25,390 nucleotides of DNA from an uncultured Prevotella sp. (GCA_900768785.1 CAAGEG010000033.1:1-25390), one strand, 5' to 3'. Numbered from the stretch's first letter, positions 16,721 through 23,730 are shown. Numbers and translations are program-made. The notes: generated by a model from the sequence alone, not told the origin.

Positions 16721-17317
16721 ATGGAAATAACTAAAGCCGTATTTGTAGTTAGCAATAGCGATGTGAAGAAATGTCCTGCAGAGCAACGTCACGAATATGC
16801 ATTTATAGGACGTAGTAATGTGGGTAAATCTTCGCTAATCAATATGCTTACAGGCGTTTCAAATCTTGCAAAAACGTCTGCCACACCGGGAAAAACATTG
16901 CTTATAAATCACTTTTTGATAAACGATGAATGGTTTCTGGTGGATTTGCCCGGCTACGGATATGCACAGCGTAGCCGTGAGAGCCGAGAAGAAATATATC
17001 GCATCATACAACAGTATATAGCAGAAAGAGAGCAACTTACAAGTCTTTTTGTACTCGTGGATATCCGCTTAAAACCGCAGAAAATAGACCTTGAGTTTAT
17101 AAACTGGCTTGGCGAAAACGGAGTGCCATTCTCCATTATTTTCACAAAAGCAGACAAAATAAGCAAAACCGCTGCCGCTCGTGCTATGGAAGATTACCGT
17201 AAAGAACTCCTCAAAACATGGGAAGAAGTACCGCAATTTTTCTGCACTTCAAGTGCCAAGGGCACGGGAAAAGAAGAAATTCTGGATTATATTGAAAATA
17301 TCAATAAAAATCTTTGA
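16721..17317 (+). CDS. engB: Ribosome biogenesis GTPase EngB/YsxC
   Basis: A 198-residue essential GTPase of the TrmE-Era-EngA-YihA class, acting in large-subunit assembly. G1 is GRSNVGKS (about 28-35), G3 is DLPGYG, G4 is TKAD and G5 is SSAKG. The ATG at 16721 gives the canonical MEITKAVFV start; upstream in-frame codons lack an ATG. It lies 13 bases after aguB. Confidence 0.97.
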   Translation: MEITKAVFVVSNSDVKKCPAEQRHEYAFIGRSNVGKSSLINMLTGVSNLAKTSATPGKTLLINHFLINDEWFLVDLPGYGYAQRSRESREEIYRIIQQYIAEREQLTSLFVLVDIRLKPQKIDLEFINWLGENGVPFSIIFTKADKISKTAAARAMEDYRKELLKTWEEVPQFFCTSSAKGTGKEEILDYIENINKNL

Positions 17318-17389
17318 AAAATTATCTCTTTGATTTTAAGAGAATTATAAAAAATCATGCAAAAATATTTTGAAAAAAGTGCCAAAAAA

Positions 17390-17421
17390 TTTGCACAATC
17401 AAAATATAGTTCGTACCTTTG
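17390..17421 (+). promoter_or_regulatory. Promoter of tRNA-Lys
   Basis: The -33 TTTG is at 17390-17393 and the -7 TACCTTTG at 17414-17421, with a 20-base spacer, about 38 bases upstream of the tRNA. Confidence 0.7.
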
Positions 17422-17458
17422 CAACGCTTTTGGGAATTGACCCGGAGCAAAATAGGTA

Positions 17459-17534
17459 GATTCGCTAGCTCAGCAGGTAGAGCACATCCCTTTTAAGGAT
17501 GGGGTCCTGGGTTCGAGCCCCAGGCGGATCACCA
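17459..17534 (+). tRNA. tRNA-Lys (anticodon UUU)
   Basis: A complete 76-nt cloverleaf. The acceptor stem GATTCGC pairs with GCGGATC with one G-T pair. The D arm is GCTC...GAGC. The anticodon stem CATCC/GGATG encloses loop CTTTTAA, anticodon TTT. The T arm is CTGGG/CCCAG with TTCGAGC. The discriminator is A and CCA is encoded. Its 3' end is repeated at 21915, which makes it the probable integration target of the neighbouring island. Confidence 0.96.
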
Positions 17535-17568
17535 GAGGAAATCGCTGATAGAAATATCAGCGATTTTT
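17525..17568 (+). repeat. 44-bp direct repeat, copy 1 (tRNA-Lys 3' end plus terminator; attL-like)
   Basis: The copy begins CGGATCAC at the acceptor stem and ends in the terminator T-run. It matches 21915-21958 at 41 of 44 positions without gaps. A duplicated tRNA 3' end is the usual footprint of site-specific integration. Confidence 0.75.
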
Positions 17569-17571
17569 TTG
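17541..17571 (+). terminator. Terminator of tRNA-Lys
   Basis: A ten-base perfect stem, ATCGCTGATA (17541-17550) with TATCAGCGAT (17555-17564), has a GAAA tetraloop and is followed by a T-run. An identical hairpin recurs at 21931-21954. Confidence 0.92.
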
Positions 17572-17820
17572 TTATTAGCATACGTGTGCATGGAAGATAC
17601 TGGTTGTATTGTTAATTTATTTAACATATACAGGGCGAAAAATCGATTTGTTAATAAATGTAAAGTTAAATATACTTAACGCATAAAATAATAATATCTA
17701 GACAATTAGTAAATGTTGCTAATCTAAGAGATGATAAAAATTCTTGAATTTTAACATAAAAATACAAATCATAAAAAATGTTAATCGTATAATATATATA
17801 TACAAACTTTTTTTTGATTT

Positions 17821-18537
17821 ATGAAAATAGCAATTTTAGGCAAACTCAATCAGGCAACTTCCTATCACGATTGGTACACTTGCTTTCATCGCCAACTTCG
17901 CGAAGTGCCCATCTCCGAAATCCTAATCACCGGGGGTAATACGGTGTTGAATCGATATGTAAAACATTATGCCAAATCTTTGGCAATATCAGTCAAGGAA
18001 TACCACCTTGAAGAAAGCACTGACCTGATGCAAGCAAAGTTATACCGTAATAAATGCATTGTCCGTGATGCTGACTTGGTGGTTGCGTGCGTAGATGAAC
18101 AAATGTACGCAGTAAAAGGTGATGTTGAAATAGTTCCTTCTGAAAGCACGACCAGAGCGATTATCATTAATTGTAAGCGAAGAAAGAACACTATCAAAAC
18201 TATAAGAAATATAAAAGAGAAAAAAGACGTAAAACTTGAAGAACTCATGACTCTTGAGGAGGAGATTGCTCTAATCAAGCGGCTTAAGCGGGAGGCCAAA
18301 GACTGCGAGGCCGAAAAGCAGAAACTATTACATGCAAATCTCAGATTTGTCAGAGTGATAGCGGAGAGATATGCCAACGATAAACATCAGGTAGAAGAAC
18401 TTGTTGTTGAGGGCAATAAAGGGCTACTCCACGCCGTTAATAAATATGATGAGGCAAAAGGATATAAATTCATCAGCTATGCCCTTTATTGGATTAAAGA
18501 GTCTATTAAACAGTATCTAAAGGATAATACTCATTGA
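17821..18537 (+). CDS. SLOG-like Rossmann domain fused to truncated sigma-70 region 2
   Basis: A 238-residue protein of unusual architecture. Residues 1-115 look like a SLOG/DUF2493-type Rossmann fold: MKIAILG opening, ILITGGN (34-40), an alternating helix, then YRNKCIVRDADLVVACVDEQ (75-94), the RN...M/V..ADLVVA pattern of that superfamily. Residues 118-140 are a lysine-rich linker. Residues 141-233 match sigma-70 regions 1.2 and 2 (LMTLEEEIALIKRLK, LLHANLRFVRVIAERYAND, ELVVEGNKGLLHAVNKYDEA, KGYKFISYALYWIKESIKQY). Regions 3 and 4 are absent, so it could bind RNA polymerase or -10 DNA but not act as a standard sigma factor. SLOG domains bind or process nucleotide-derived ligands in defence systems. 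I infer a ligand-controlled transcription or effector switch. The AT-rich 250 bases upstream (17572-17820) hold no clear promoter. Confidence 0.75.
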   Translation: MKIAILGKLNQATSYHDWYTCFHRQLREVPISEILITGGNTVLNRYVKHYAKSLAISVKEYHLEESTDLMQAKLYRNKCIVRDADLVVACVDEQMYAVKGDVEIVPSESTTRAIIINCKRRKNTIKTIRNIKEKKDVKLEELMTLEEEIALIKRLKREAKDCEAEKQKLLHANLRFVRVIAERYANDKHQVEELVVEGNKGLLHAVNKYDEAKGYKFISYALYWIKESIKQYLKDNTH

Positions 18538-18590
18538 AGTGTTTTGTTTCCATACGAAATATATTATTAACTAAAAAATAAATCTAAAAC

Positions 18591-20444
18591 ATGAAGATTA
18601 CGATTCATCGTGGCACTGACCAAATAGGCGGTTGCATAACAGAGTATGAGTATGAAGGCTGGAAGTTGTTTGTTGATTACGGAGAACAACTCCCCGGTGT
18701 TCCGAAGTCTAATCTATTAGATATTGAGGGCTTGACCAAAGGCGACATTACAAAGAGCGCGTTGCTCATCACTCACTATCACGGCGACCATATAGGGTGC
18801 ATCTCGCAATTACCCCAGGAACTGCCTATGTATATGGGTGAACATGGAAGAGATATACAATTGGTTTATTCGGAACACATGTCGAGTGTGGATAACAAGC
18901 AGAAAATTGTCATCGAAAGGTTGAACGCCGCAAAAGTATTTCAACCGAGACAGCCATTTTCAGTAGGCCCGTTTTCGATTATGCCTGTAACAGTCGATCA
19001 TTCAGCATTTGATGCCTATGCATTCAAGATTGAAGCAGGGGGAGTAAGTGTATTCCACACAGGTGATTTCCGCACTCATGGTTTCAGAAGCGGTAAATTT
19101 GGAAAAATGCTTAACCAATATGTTGGAAAGGTTGATTATGTAGTTTGCGAGGGTACAAATGTGTCACGTCATGATGCAACATCGCGCACTGAAGCAGAAA
19201 TTCAGAAAGATTTTGAAAAAGCACTTGAGCAGAAGATTGGCCATATTGTTTATCTCTCATCAACAAATATCGACCGGTTGTTTTCATTCTATCACGCTGC
19301 TTTAAAGGCTGGCATGCCATTCTTTGTGGATGACTATCAAAAGCGCGTGATGGACATTGTGGCAAAAAGCAATTCGCTGTGGAGTAAGTCGGAACTGTAT
19401 CAATATGGTGAATATGAGCCATTGCCTCTCTTTAGAAACGGCAATGAATTTACCGTCAACAACAAGTTCATAAGAACTATAAAAGACAAGGGATATGTGC
19501 TGATAGCACGCGCTAATCCCAGATTTGACAAACTAATCCAAGATCTTCCCGGCGAGAAGAAAAAATACCTTTCCATGTGGAGTGGGTATCTCGACCAGGA
19601 GAAGGCGGCCTACAATGAGGACTTGGCAAAGTCGATAGGTAATGATTATGTGTATCTGCATACCAGCGGACACAGCGACATGAAGGGTATGCATAAACTC
19701 CTCCGACTGCTTCAGCCTAAAGCTATCATTCCCATCCATACGGATAGTCCCGATTTGTTTGTGGAGCATTTCTGTGACGAGTGGCCTGTTATCCGACTCA
19801 GCGATGGACAGGCTATTGAGCCAATCACTACATCAAAAACAGATGTATGCAATTTGAGTGTGTTCTGCGCTAAGGAACTGGAAGATGACACTACCTGCGA
19901 AAACATTGAGGATGGAGAACAAGCATTTGGGCTTGACATCAAATTCATCGGCGCTTTCGGGGGTATGGATGCTGCCAAGTTTGTGATGGAGAATACTCAT
20001 TACGGCCATAGTGATGTTGTATGCTACAAAATTTCGGATGAAGAAGATTTTTCAGAATCAAAGGTACAGATATTCGATACTGATAAGAATCTTATAGCCA
20101 CTTACACGCATGGTGGACATCAACCTGGCGGTGCCAAGTATCAGGAACCATGCCGTTTCTCTCCAGGTGAGAAGGTTTTGGCTGTATTCCCGGCGCCTTA
20201 TTATGCTGTAGTGCCCGTAACAATCATTGGTCCAATCACGCCGGAGTCGGAACGAGAAAGTTGGGAAAGCAACGACACTATGGTTTATTATGATTCCTAT
20301 GAAGACTATGTGAACGATTGGGATGATTGGCATTGGGACTCTGTAGCAGTACACCCATTGGTAAAGTTAAAGTCAGGCCTTGACCACATGACCAATACGG
20401 AAGTTGTCCCAAGGATTTACCTGTTCCCATACCATAAACTGTGA
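18591..20444 (+). CDS. Beta-CASP metallo-beta-lactamase fold hydrolase, RNase J-like, with extra C-terminal region
   Basis: A 617-residue predicted nuclease. Metal-binding motifs are THYHGDHIG (61-69; H62, H64, D66, H67), VDHSAF (H136), HTGDFRTHG (D159), and the beta-CASP-type LHTSGHSDM (356-364) followed by PIHTDS (H383). This is the RNase J/CPSF arrangement, so an RNA or DNA phosphodiester substrate is likely. The MBL/beta-CASP core ends near 400. About 200 further residues (to LFPYHKL) include FGLDIKFIGAFGGMDAAKF and THGGHQPGG and match no domain I recognise. It lies 53 bases after the SLOG-sigma gene, same strand. Probably the effector or processing enzyme of the island; function inferred. 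Confidence 0.85.
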   Translation: MKITIHRGTDQIGGCITEYEYEGWKLFVDYGEQLPGVPKSNLLDIEGLTKGDITKSALLITHYHGDHIGCISQLPQELPMYMGEHGRDIQLVYSEHMSSVDNKQKIVIERLNAAKVFQPRQPFSVGPFSIMPVTVDHSAFDAYAFKIEAGGVSVFHTGDFRTHGFRSGKFGKMLNQYVGKVDYVVCEGTNVSRHDATSRTEAEIQKDFEKALEQKIGHIVYLSSTNIDRLFSFYHAALKAGMPFFVDDYQKRVMDIVAKSNSLWSKSELYQYGEYEPLPLFRNGNEFTVNNKFIRTIKDKGYVLIARANPRFDKLIQDLPGEKKKYLSMWSGYLDQEKAAYNEDLAKSIGNDYVYLHTSGHSDMKGMHKLLRLLQPKAIIPIHTDSPDLFVEHFCDEWPVIRLSDGQAIEPITTSKTDVCNLSVFCAKELEDDTTCENIEDGEQAFGLDIKFIGAFGGMDAAKFVMENTHYGHSDVVCYKISDEEDFSESKVQIFDTDKNLIATYTHGGHQPGGAKYQEPCRFSPGEKVLAVFPAPYYAVVPVTIIGPITPESERESWESNDTMVYYDSYEDYVNDWDDWHWDSVAVHPLVKLKSGLDHMTNTEVVPRIYLFPYHKL

Positions 20445-20459
20445 GATAATTGAATATAG

Positions 20460-20519
20460 TTCATCAGCTACGCACTGAATTGGATTATAAAAACAATCAA
20501 AATAGTATTAATTAAAGAA
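20460..20519 (+). pseudogene. Fossil of a second sigma-70 region 2 gene end
   Basis: Translated in one frame, the stretch reads FISYALNWIIKTIKIVLIKE. It is clearly homologous to the C-terminus of the SLOG-sigma protein (FISYALYWIKESIKQYLKDN), and the DNA is similar over about 50 bases (compare 18471-18520). An in-frame TAG precedes it, so it is not translated from an upstream start. It lies just upstream of the PD-(D/E)XK gene, as the intact sigma end lies upstream of the MBL gene. Confidence 0.7.
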
Positions 20520-20533
20520 AAAATTTTAAAACC

Positions 20534-21553
20534 ATGAGCAAACTGAAAAAAGAAATTGTTCGGAAACTTGCGAGTGCCTTTGGCGAAGGCGAAGTAATTT
20601 CGACAAAAGACAGAGGCTCTCACAAGGAGTCTGAATGGTCGAAGAGTTTCAAATGCGAAGACGGAGAAGATGTGTTTGGCACCATACAAAGAATCTTCGG
20701 CATTCGCAAATCGGCACGAGGATTATTTGAGGCTGCTACAAGCGGAGATGGCAATGAAAAGTCAAGAATCTTAACACTGCATTCTTCGTCTTTGTTGGCA
20801 TTCTTGTGCTTCAACGACGTTGCTAATCATCCAATTACGATTGATGATATCGTCTATGATGAAGTGATGTTTGAGGTTAAGAACGATGTAATTGATGCAT
20901 CTCTTGGCAAGCCTTCAAATATCGATGTTCTTCTTATGGGCGATAATCGAAAGAAACTGCTGTTTCTTGAGTCGAAATTTACGGAACATTTATCAGGAGG
21001 ATATGTCACGCTTTCAAATAAATATAGAGATCTCTACATCAAACTTCAAAAACTCAATCTCCCGTTTAATATAAAGTTCATAAATGTTTTCCAGGAATCG
21101 GACAATTCTCATAAAGAGACAGATATAAAACAAGAAATCCGTTTATATACCGGGGAGAGAACATCGGAGTATTTAGGTGGTATAAAGCAAGCATTTAGCC
21201 ACTTGCTTGGCATAGCAACCGGTCCGGCAAAAGAACAAACGAAAGGCAATGAGGACTACACCGGTTCCCTATTAGAGAATGCCGAGGAAATAAAATTCGC
21301 CTCAATAGTATTCAATTGCGACAACGACAAATTTGAGAAATACAATGATTTGTATATATCAGTATTTGAAAACTCTGATGTTATAATAGAAACAATAAAA
21401 GAGGTCGTGCCGAAGCGTGAGCTAAAACTTACAATTGTTCCTCATCTATTACAATATCAAGAGGTGTTCCAAGCCAATTACCTCTCAGATAAGGTCAGAG
21501 AATTCTATGACGAAGTGAACGACAGCGAAATTAGGTTTTCTAACAACATTTAA
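20534..21553 (+). CDS. PD-(D/E)XK-type putative restriction endonuclease
   Basis: A 339-residue protein with a recognisable PD-(D/E)XK core: VMFEVKND (E114), KPSNIDVLLMG (D131), then LLFLESKFTEHL (E146, K148) and a later KQAFSHLLG helix (Q219, H223). The pattern resembles the PGN_0703-type putative restriction endonucleases of Bacteroidales, recalled rather than searched. No methyltransferase is nearby, so it is not a classical restriction-modification enzyme. Preceded by the sigma fossil. In-frame reading continues after its TAA for 49 codons into the 159-bp repeat, perhaps marking an older, longer gene end. Confidence 0.7.
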   Translation: MSKLKKEIVRKLASAFGEGEVISTKDRGSHKESEWSKSFKCEDGEDVFGTIQRIFGIRKSARGLFEAATSGDGNEKSRILTLHSSSLLAFLCFNDVANHPITIDDIVYDEVMFEVKNDVIDASLGKPSNIDVLLMGDNRKKLLFLESKFTEHLSGGYVTLSNKYRDLYIKLQKLNLPFNIKFINVFQESDNSHKETDIKQEIRLYTGERTSEYLGGIKQAFSHLLGIATGPAKEQTKGNEDYTGSLLENAEEIKFASIVFNCDNDKFEKYNDLYISVFENSDVIIETIKEVVPKRELKLTIVPHLLQYQEVFQANYLSDKVREFYDEVNDSEIRFSNNI

Positions 21554-21608
21554 ACCGGACACGACTTAAAGGCGTTGCCCGATTCTCGCTATTTCAGGCT
21601 GCGACGAG

Positions 21609-21767
21609 AACGCTACGTCTGCGAAAAGTTAACTGCAACATTCACTTCACAAGGAATGTCGCAGTTAATCCAAGGCTCGTTCTATCTTGTTTTGGAAACT
21701 TAATTAATGCAAATATATCTTTAATATACGCCGATATTAAAGAATTTGGTTAAAATATATTGAATTT
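21609..21767. repeat. 159-bp repeat, copy B1
   Basis: Aligns without gaps to 24725-24883 with about 10 mismatches (about 94%); the first 59 bases are identical. It contains a 40-nt hairpin at 21629-21668 (TTAACTGCaACATTC / GAATGTcGCAGTTAA, 10-nt loop). On the minus strand it has a TATATTTG box. No terminal inverted repeats are seen. Confidence 0.85.
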
Positions 21768-21795
21768 TCAAAGATACTTAAAAGAGGCTGTTTTT

Positions 21796-21854
21796 GTACC
21801 ACATTTTGACCCCTAAAGGTCAAAGTGTACCACAATTTGTGGTACAGTACCACA
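21796..21854. promoter_or_regulatory. GTACCACA iteron cluster
   Basis: Three direct copies of GTACCACA (21796-21803, 21827-21834, 21847-21854) and one inverted copy, TGTGGTAC (21838-21845), occur within 59 bases. A TTTGACC...GGTCAAA inverted repeat lies between the first two. The middle pair forms a 9-base-arm palindrome with a one-base centre. This looks like a multi-site protein-binding region, possibly integrase arm sites, 61 bases inside the distal island repeat. Confidence 0.55.
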
Positions 21855-21914
21855 AAAACGCATTTCGTAACTCTCCGTGGCACAACTGACTATGAAAAAT
21901 TTTGTGACCGCACT

Positions 21915-21958
21915 CGGATCACTTGAGAAAATCGCTGATAGAAATATCAGCGATTTTT
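21915..21958 (+). repeat. 44-bp direct repeat, copy 2 (attR-like)
   Basis: Differs from 17525-17568 at three positions just after CGGATCAC and keeps the whole ten-base terminator hairpin (21931-21954) plus five Ts. The rest of a tRNA is absent upstream, so this is a partial duplication. Confidence 0.75.
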
Positions 21959-22000
21959 GTGTATTATAAAAAAACTTTTTGAAAAAATAATTGTTATAAT

Positions 22001-22031
22001 TTTGAATGATGTAAAACAATTCGTAAATTTG
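22001..22031 (+). promoter_or_regulatory. Promoter of structured RNA copy A1
   Basis: The -33 TTTG is at 22001-22004 and the -7 TAAATTTG at 22024-22031, spacer 19. The predicted start at about 22038 lies 7 bases before the structured element, with no open reading frame following. Confidence 0.65.
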
Positions 22032-22037
22032 CATCAG

Positions 22038-22117
22038 AAAAATATCCTGTCGTGACTGAACGGCTACGTGAAAAGTGCGTAGCTCACAAGTGTAGGTTAC
22101 GCAGGACTATTTTTTTG
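22038..22117 (+). ncRNA. Candidate small RNA A1 (62-nt structured element with promoter and T-run)
   Basis: P1 pairs 22045-22056 (TCCTGtCGTGAC) with 22096-22106 (GTTACGCAGGA), 11 pairs with one bulged T. P2 pairs GGCTACG (22062-22068) with CGTAGCT (22078-22084), loop TGAAAAGTG. A small P3 pairs A86-C87 with G92-T93 around AAGT. A run of seven Ts follows (22110-22116), so P1 can also act as a terminator. A second copy at 24470-24531 changes only paired positions in ways that keep pairing. I know no named family with this sequence. Confidence 0.65.
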
Positions 22118-22316
22118 CCTTTTTTGTTCTGGTAAGGTTGCGTGTGTGATGCTTCGGCTTGAAACTCCAATGCCTGTAAATTTGAAACCATCTGTCGGAT
22201 TCATCTTTAATTGGCGTTGAAATCCCAATATTGAAATCCGGATAGATTTCTCTGATTTGGGGTCTGATACAAAAGTATGTTGAATAGATTAATATTATAC
22301 AAAAAGGGGTCAGTAG
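22107..22316 (-). pseudogene. Possible gene remnant, C-terminal fragment without a start
   Basis: The minus strand keeps one frame open from the terminator region to a TAG at 22109-22107. It includes IREIYPDFNIGISTPIKDES, then DRWFQIYRHWSFKPKHH and a basic tail (TRNLTRTKKAKK). There is no ATG or plausible start. The composition looks protein-like but I recognise no family. It may be the tail of a gene cut by insertion of the adjacent operon, or chance. Confidence 0.3.
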
Positions 22317-22348
22317 AAAAATAGGACCGCCTCGTTGGGCGGTCCTAT
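22316..22348 (-). terminator. Terminator of the deiminase operon
   Basis: Eleven-base perfect arms (22321-22331 and 22338-22348, core ATAGGACCGCC) have a six-base loop. On the minus strand they are followed by a T-run (22321-22317). It lies about 97 bases downstream of the deiminase-like stop codon. Confidence 0.85.
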
Positions 22349-22445
22349 AAGAGATAATAATGTGGAGAAATGAAGGTTGAGAACCAGAGACCGAGGATGT
22401 CGCATGGGTTCCGCTGAAATGTCATTCTATACGTTAGATAGATTG

Positions 22446-23726
22446 TTAGGAATTAATTCTATAGACCCACGTCGTACAATTCAGCACTCCACCTTCAAGT
22501 GCGACATCGTTAAAGTTGATTGTTTCAATAATCTTGTCGGGGAATATCTGCTTAAAGGCTGTGATTGTCTCCGCATCCTTATTCCCCTCAATTTCAAAGA
22601 TTGGAAGGACTATCAGATTGCCAACTTCAAGATAATTTACATAAACCCCAATGGCGTGGTTTGGATGTTTTGAATCTTTATAACTATAGAAGAACGGCAC
22701 ATCAATATATTTGAGACTATAATCCTTCAAGACTTTTTCAATGCCATTCGTCCAATACTTGAATTCATCAGAGCGATTGTTTCCCAATATCGTGTTATGG
22801 TCTATAAATCGAACCATACCATCGGCGTGTCCCGTCATGTCACCGTTCTGAGCAGGAATGATGATTACCTCTGCCTCAAGCAATTCAGATAGGTCTTTGA
22901 CCAATTGCTCTTTGTCTGTATATTCGGGATTCTCCGTGAAGATTCTGTTAGAAATGATTGCACGGCCAGAGCAAAGCAAAACATTTCCACCGTCAAGGTT
23001 GATGTTTGAGAATACAGGCTCAAATCCATTCAGCTGACAGACCTCTCTCACGTCAGAGCGTGAATCTTCCCACTCCTTATTGCCTTTCAGATAAGACGGC
23101 TCATAGCGGAACTGTATTAGCTTGCCGGATTCAGTTTGGATTGGCATGTAGTCCTTGCACCAAATATCCTTCGTGCCTTTTAGCAAACGATATTCTACGC
23201 CATGTTTTTTCAAGATATAAGTCAATCGGTTAAAGCATTTAGGAAAATGCTCTTCCAGAAGCCCCGACAAATAAACAACCTCCTTGACTTTTGGCTGTGA
23301 CTGAACTGCTTCAACTTTCTCAGCATTCTTTGGAGTAGAACCTTCTCTCTTCTGATACCCCTTTTTCATATTCCAATATTTCTTTCTGATTGACGGATAA
23401 TCGCTATTCATAAACATCTCACACAGTTCCTTGGTTGGCTCCCAGTCATTTTGCAGGCACAAGTCAGCAAATACCGCCTCCTTGCCACGCTTACACAAAA
23501 CGAAACTGTTAATATATTCAGATGATATATGCTTTCCTGAACGCAGGAGTATTATATTCATCTTCCTGAGGATATTCTTGTGAGCTTTAGTTGACAAACC
23601 GTTATCAGCCAGCCTTATCATCAACTCGCTAAGTTTTGGCTTCTTGACCCATTTGACAACTTGAATAATGATGGGAATGATGCCTATCACTCCAATAATT
23701 GTTCCGATGATAAATTCCGTACTCAT
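22446..23726 (-). CDS. Membrane-anchored agmatine/peptidyl-arginine deiminase-like protein
   Basis: A 426-residue protein. Residues 5-26 are a membrane span (FIIGTIIGVIGIIPIIIQVV). Residues about 30-125 are an uncharacterised helical domain (SELMIRLADNGLSTKAHKNI, then FADLCLQNDWEPTKELCEMF). Residues about 135-426 are a PAD_porph/agmatine deiminase fold: DIWCKDYMPIQ (D192), NLDGGNVLL (D245), MTGHADGMVRF (H300, D302) and the nucleophile C417 in EGGVLNCTT. The guanidine-modifying catalytic set appears intact, so it probably deiminates an arginine-like or agmatine-like substrate. It is second in an operon, four bases after a secreted protein gene, and ends before a strong terminator. Its anchor and extra domain distinguish it from metabolic AguA. 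Confidence 0.82.
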   Translation of the reverse strand: MSTEFIIGTIIGVIGIIPIIIQVVKWVKKPKLSELMIRLADNGLSTKAHKNILRKMNIILLRSGKHISSEYINSFVLCKRGKEAVFADLCLQNDWEPTKELCEMFMNSDYPSIRKKYWNMKKGYQKREGSTPKNAEKVEAVQSQPKVKEVVYLSGLLEEHFPKCFNRLTYILKKHGVEYRLLKGTKDIWCKDYMPIQTESGKLIQFRYEPSYLKGNKEWEDSRSDVREVCQLNGFEPVFSNINLDGGNVLLCSGRAIISNRIFTENPEYTDKEQLVKDLSELLEAEVIIIPAQNGDMTGHADGMVRFIDHNTILGNNRSDEFKYWTNGIEKVLKDYSLKYIDVPFFYSYKDSKHPNHAIGVYVNYLEVGNLIVLPIFEIEGNKDAETITAFKQIFPDKIIETINFNDVALEGGVLNCTTWVYRINS

Positions 23727-23730
23727 GTGA

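Larger units (their letters stand above)
17525..21958. mobile_element. Putative tRNA-Lys-integrated genomic island
   Basis: About 4.4 kb is bounded by the 44-bp direct repeats and holds the SLOG-sigma, beta-CASP and PD-(D/E)XK genes, a sigma-gene fossil, a 159-bp repeat copy and a GTACCACA iteron cluster. No integrase, relaxase or transposase is present, so the element is non-autonomous or decayed. Boundaries are inferred from the repeats alone. Confidence 0.55.

Noticed and set aside
15907..16755. 282-codon minus-strand open frame
   Set aside because: It is antisense to aguB, whose catalytic residues are intact; the translation is low-quality, with many Cys, His and Phe.
17667..17682. Near-palindrome GTTAAATATACTTAAC upstream of the SLOG-sigma gene
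   Set aside because: It is imperfect, very AT-rich and not placed relative to a recognisable promoter, so chance is likely.
22045..22106. Integron attC-like recombination site
   Set aside because: Length and folding recall attC, but the RYYYAAC/GTTRRRY core pair is not matched and there is no integron integrase. RNA pairing constraints explain the differences between copies better.
15817..23726. aguA-aguB agmatine pathway split across the island
   Set aside because: The deiminase-like protein is membrane-anchored, carries an extra domain and is cotranscribed with a secreted protein in accessory DNA. A metabolic partnership with aguB is not supported.
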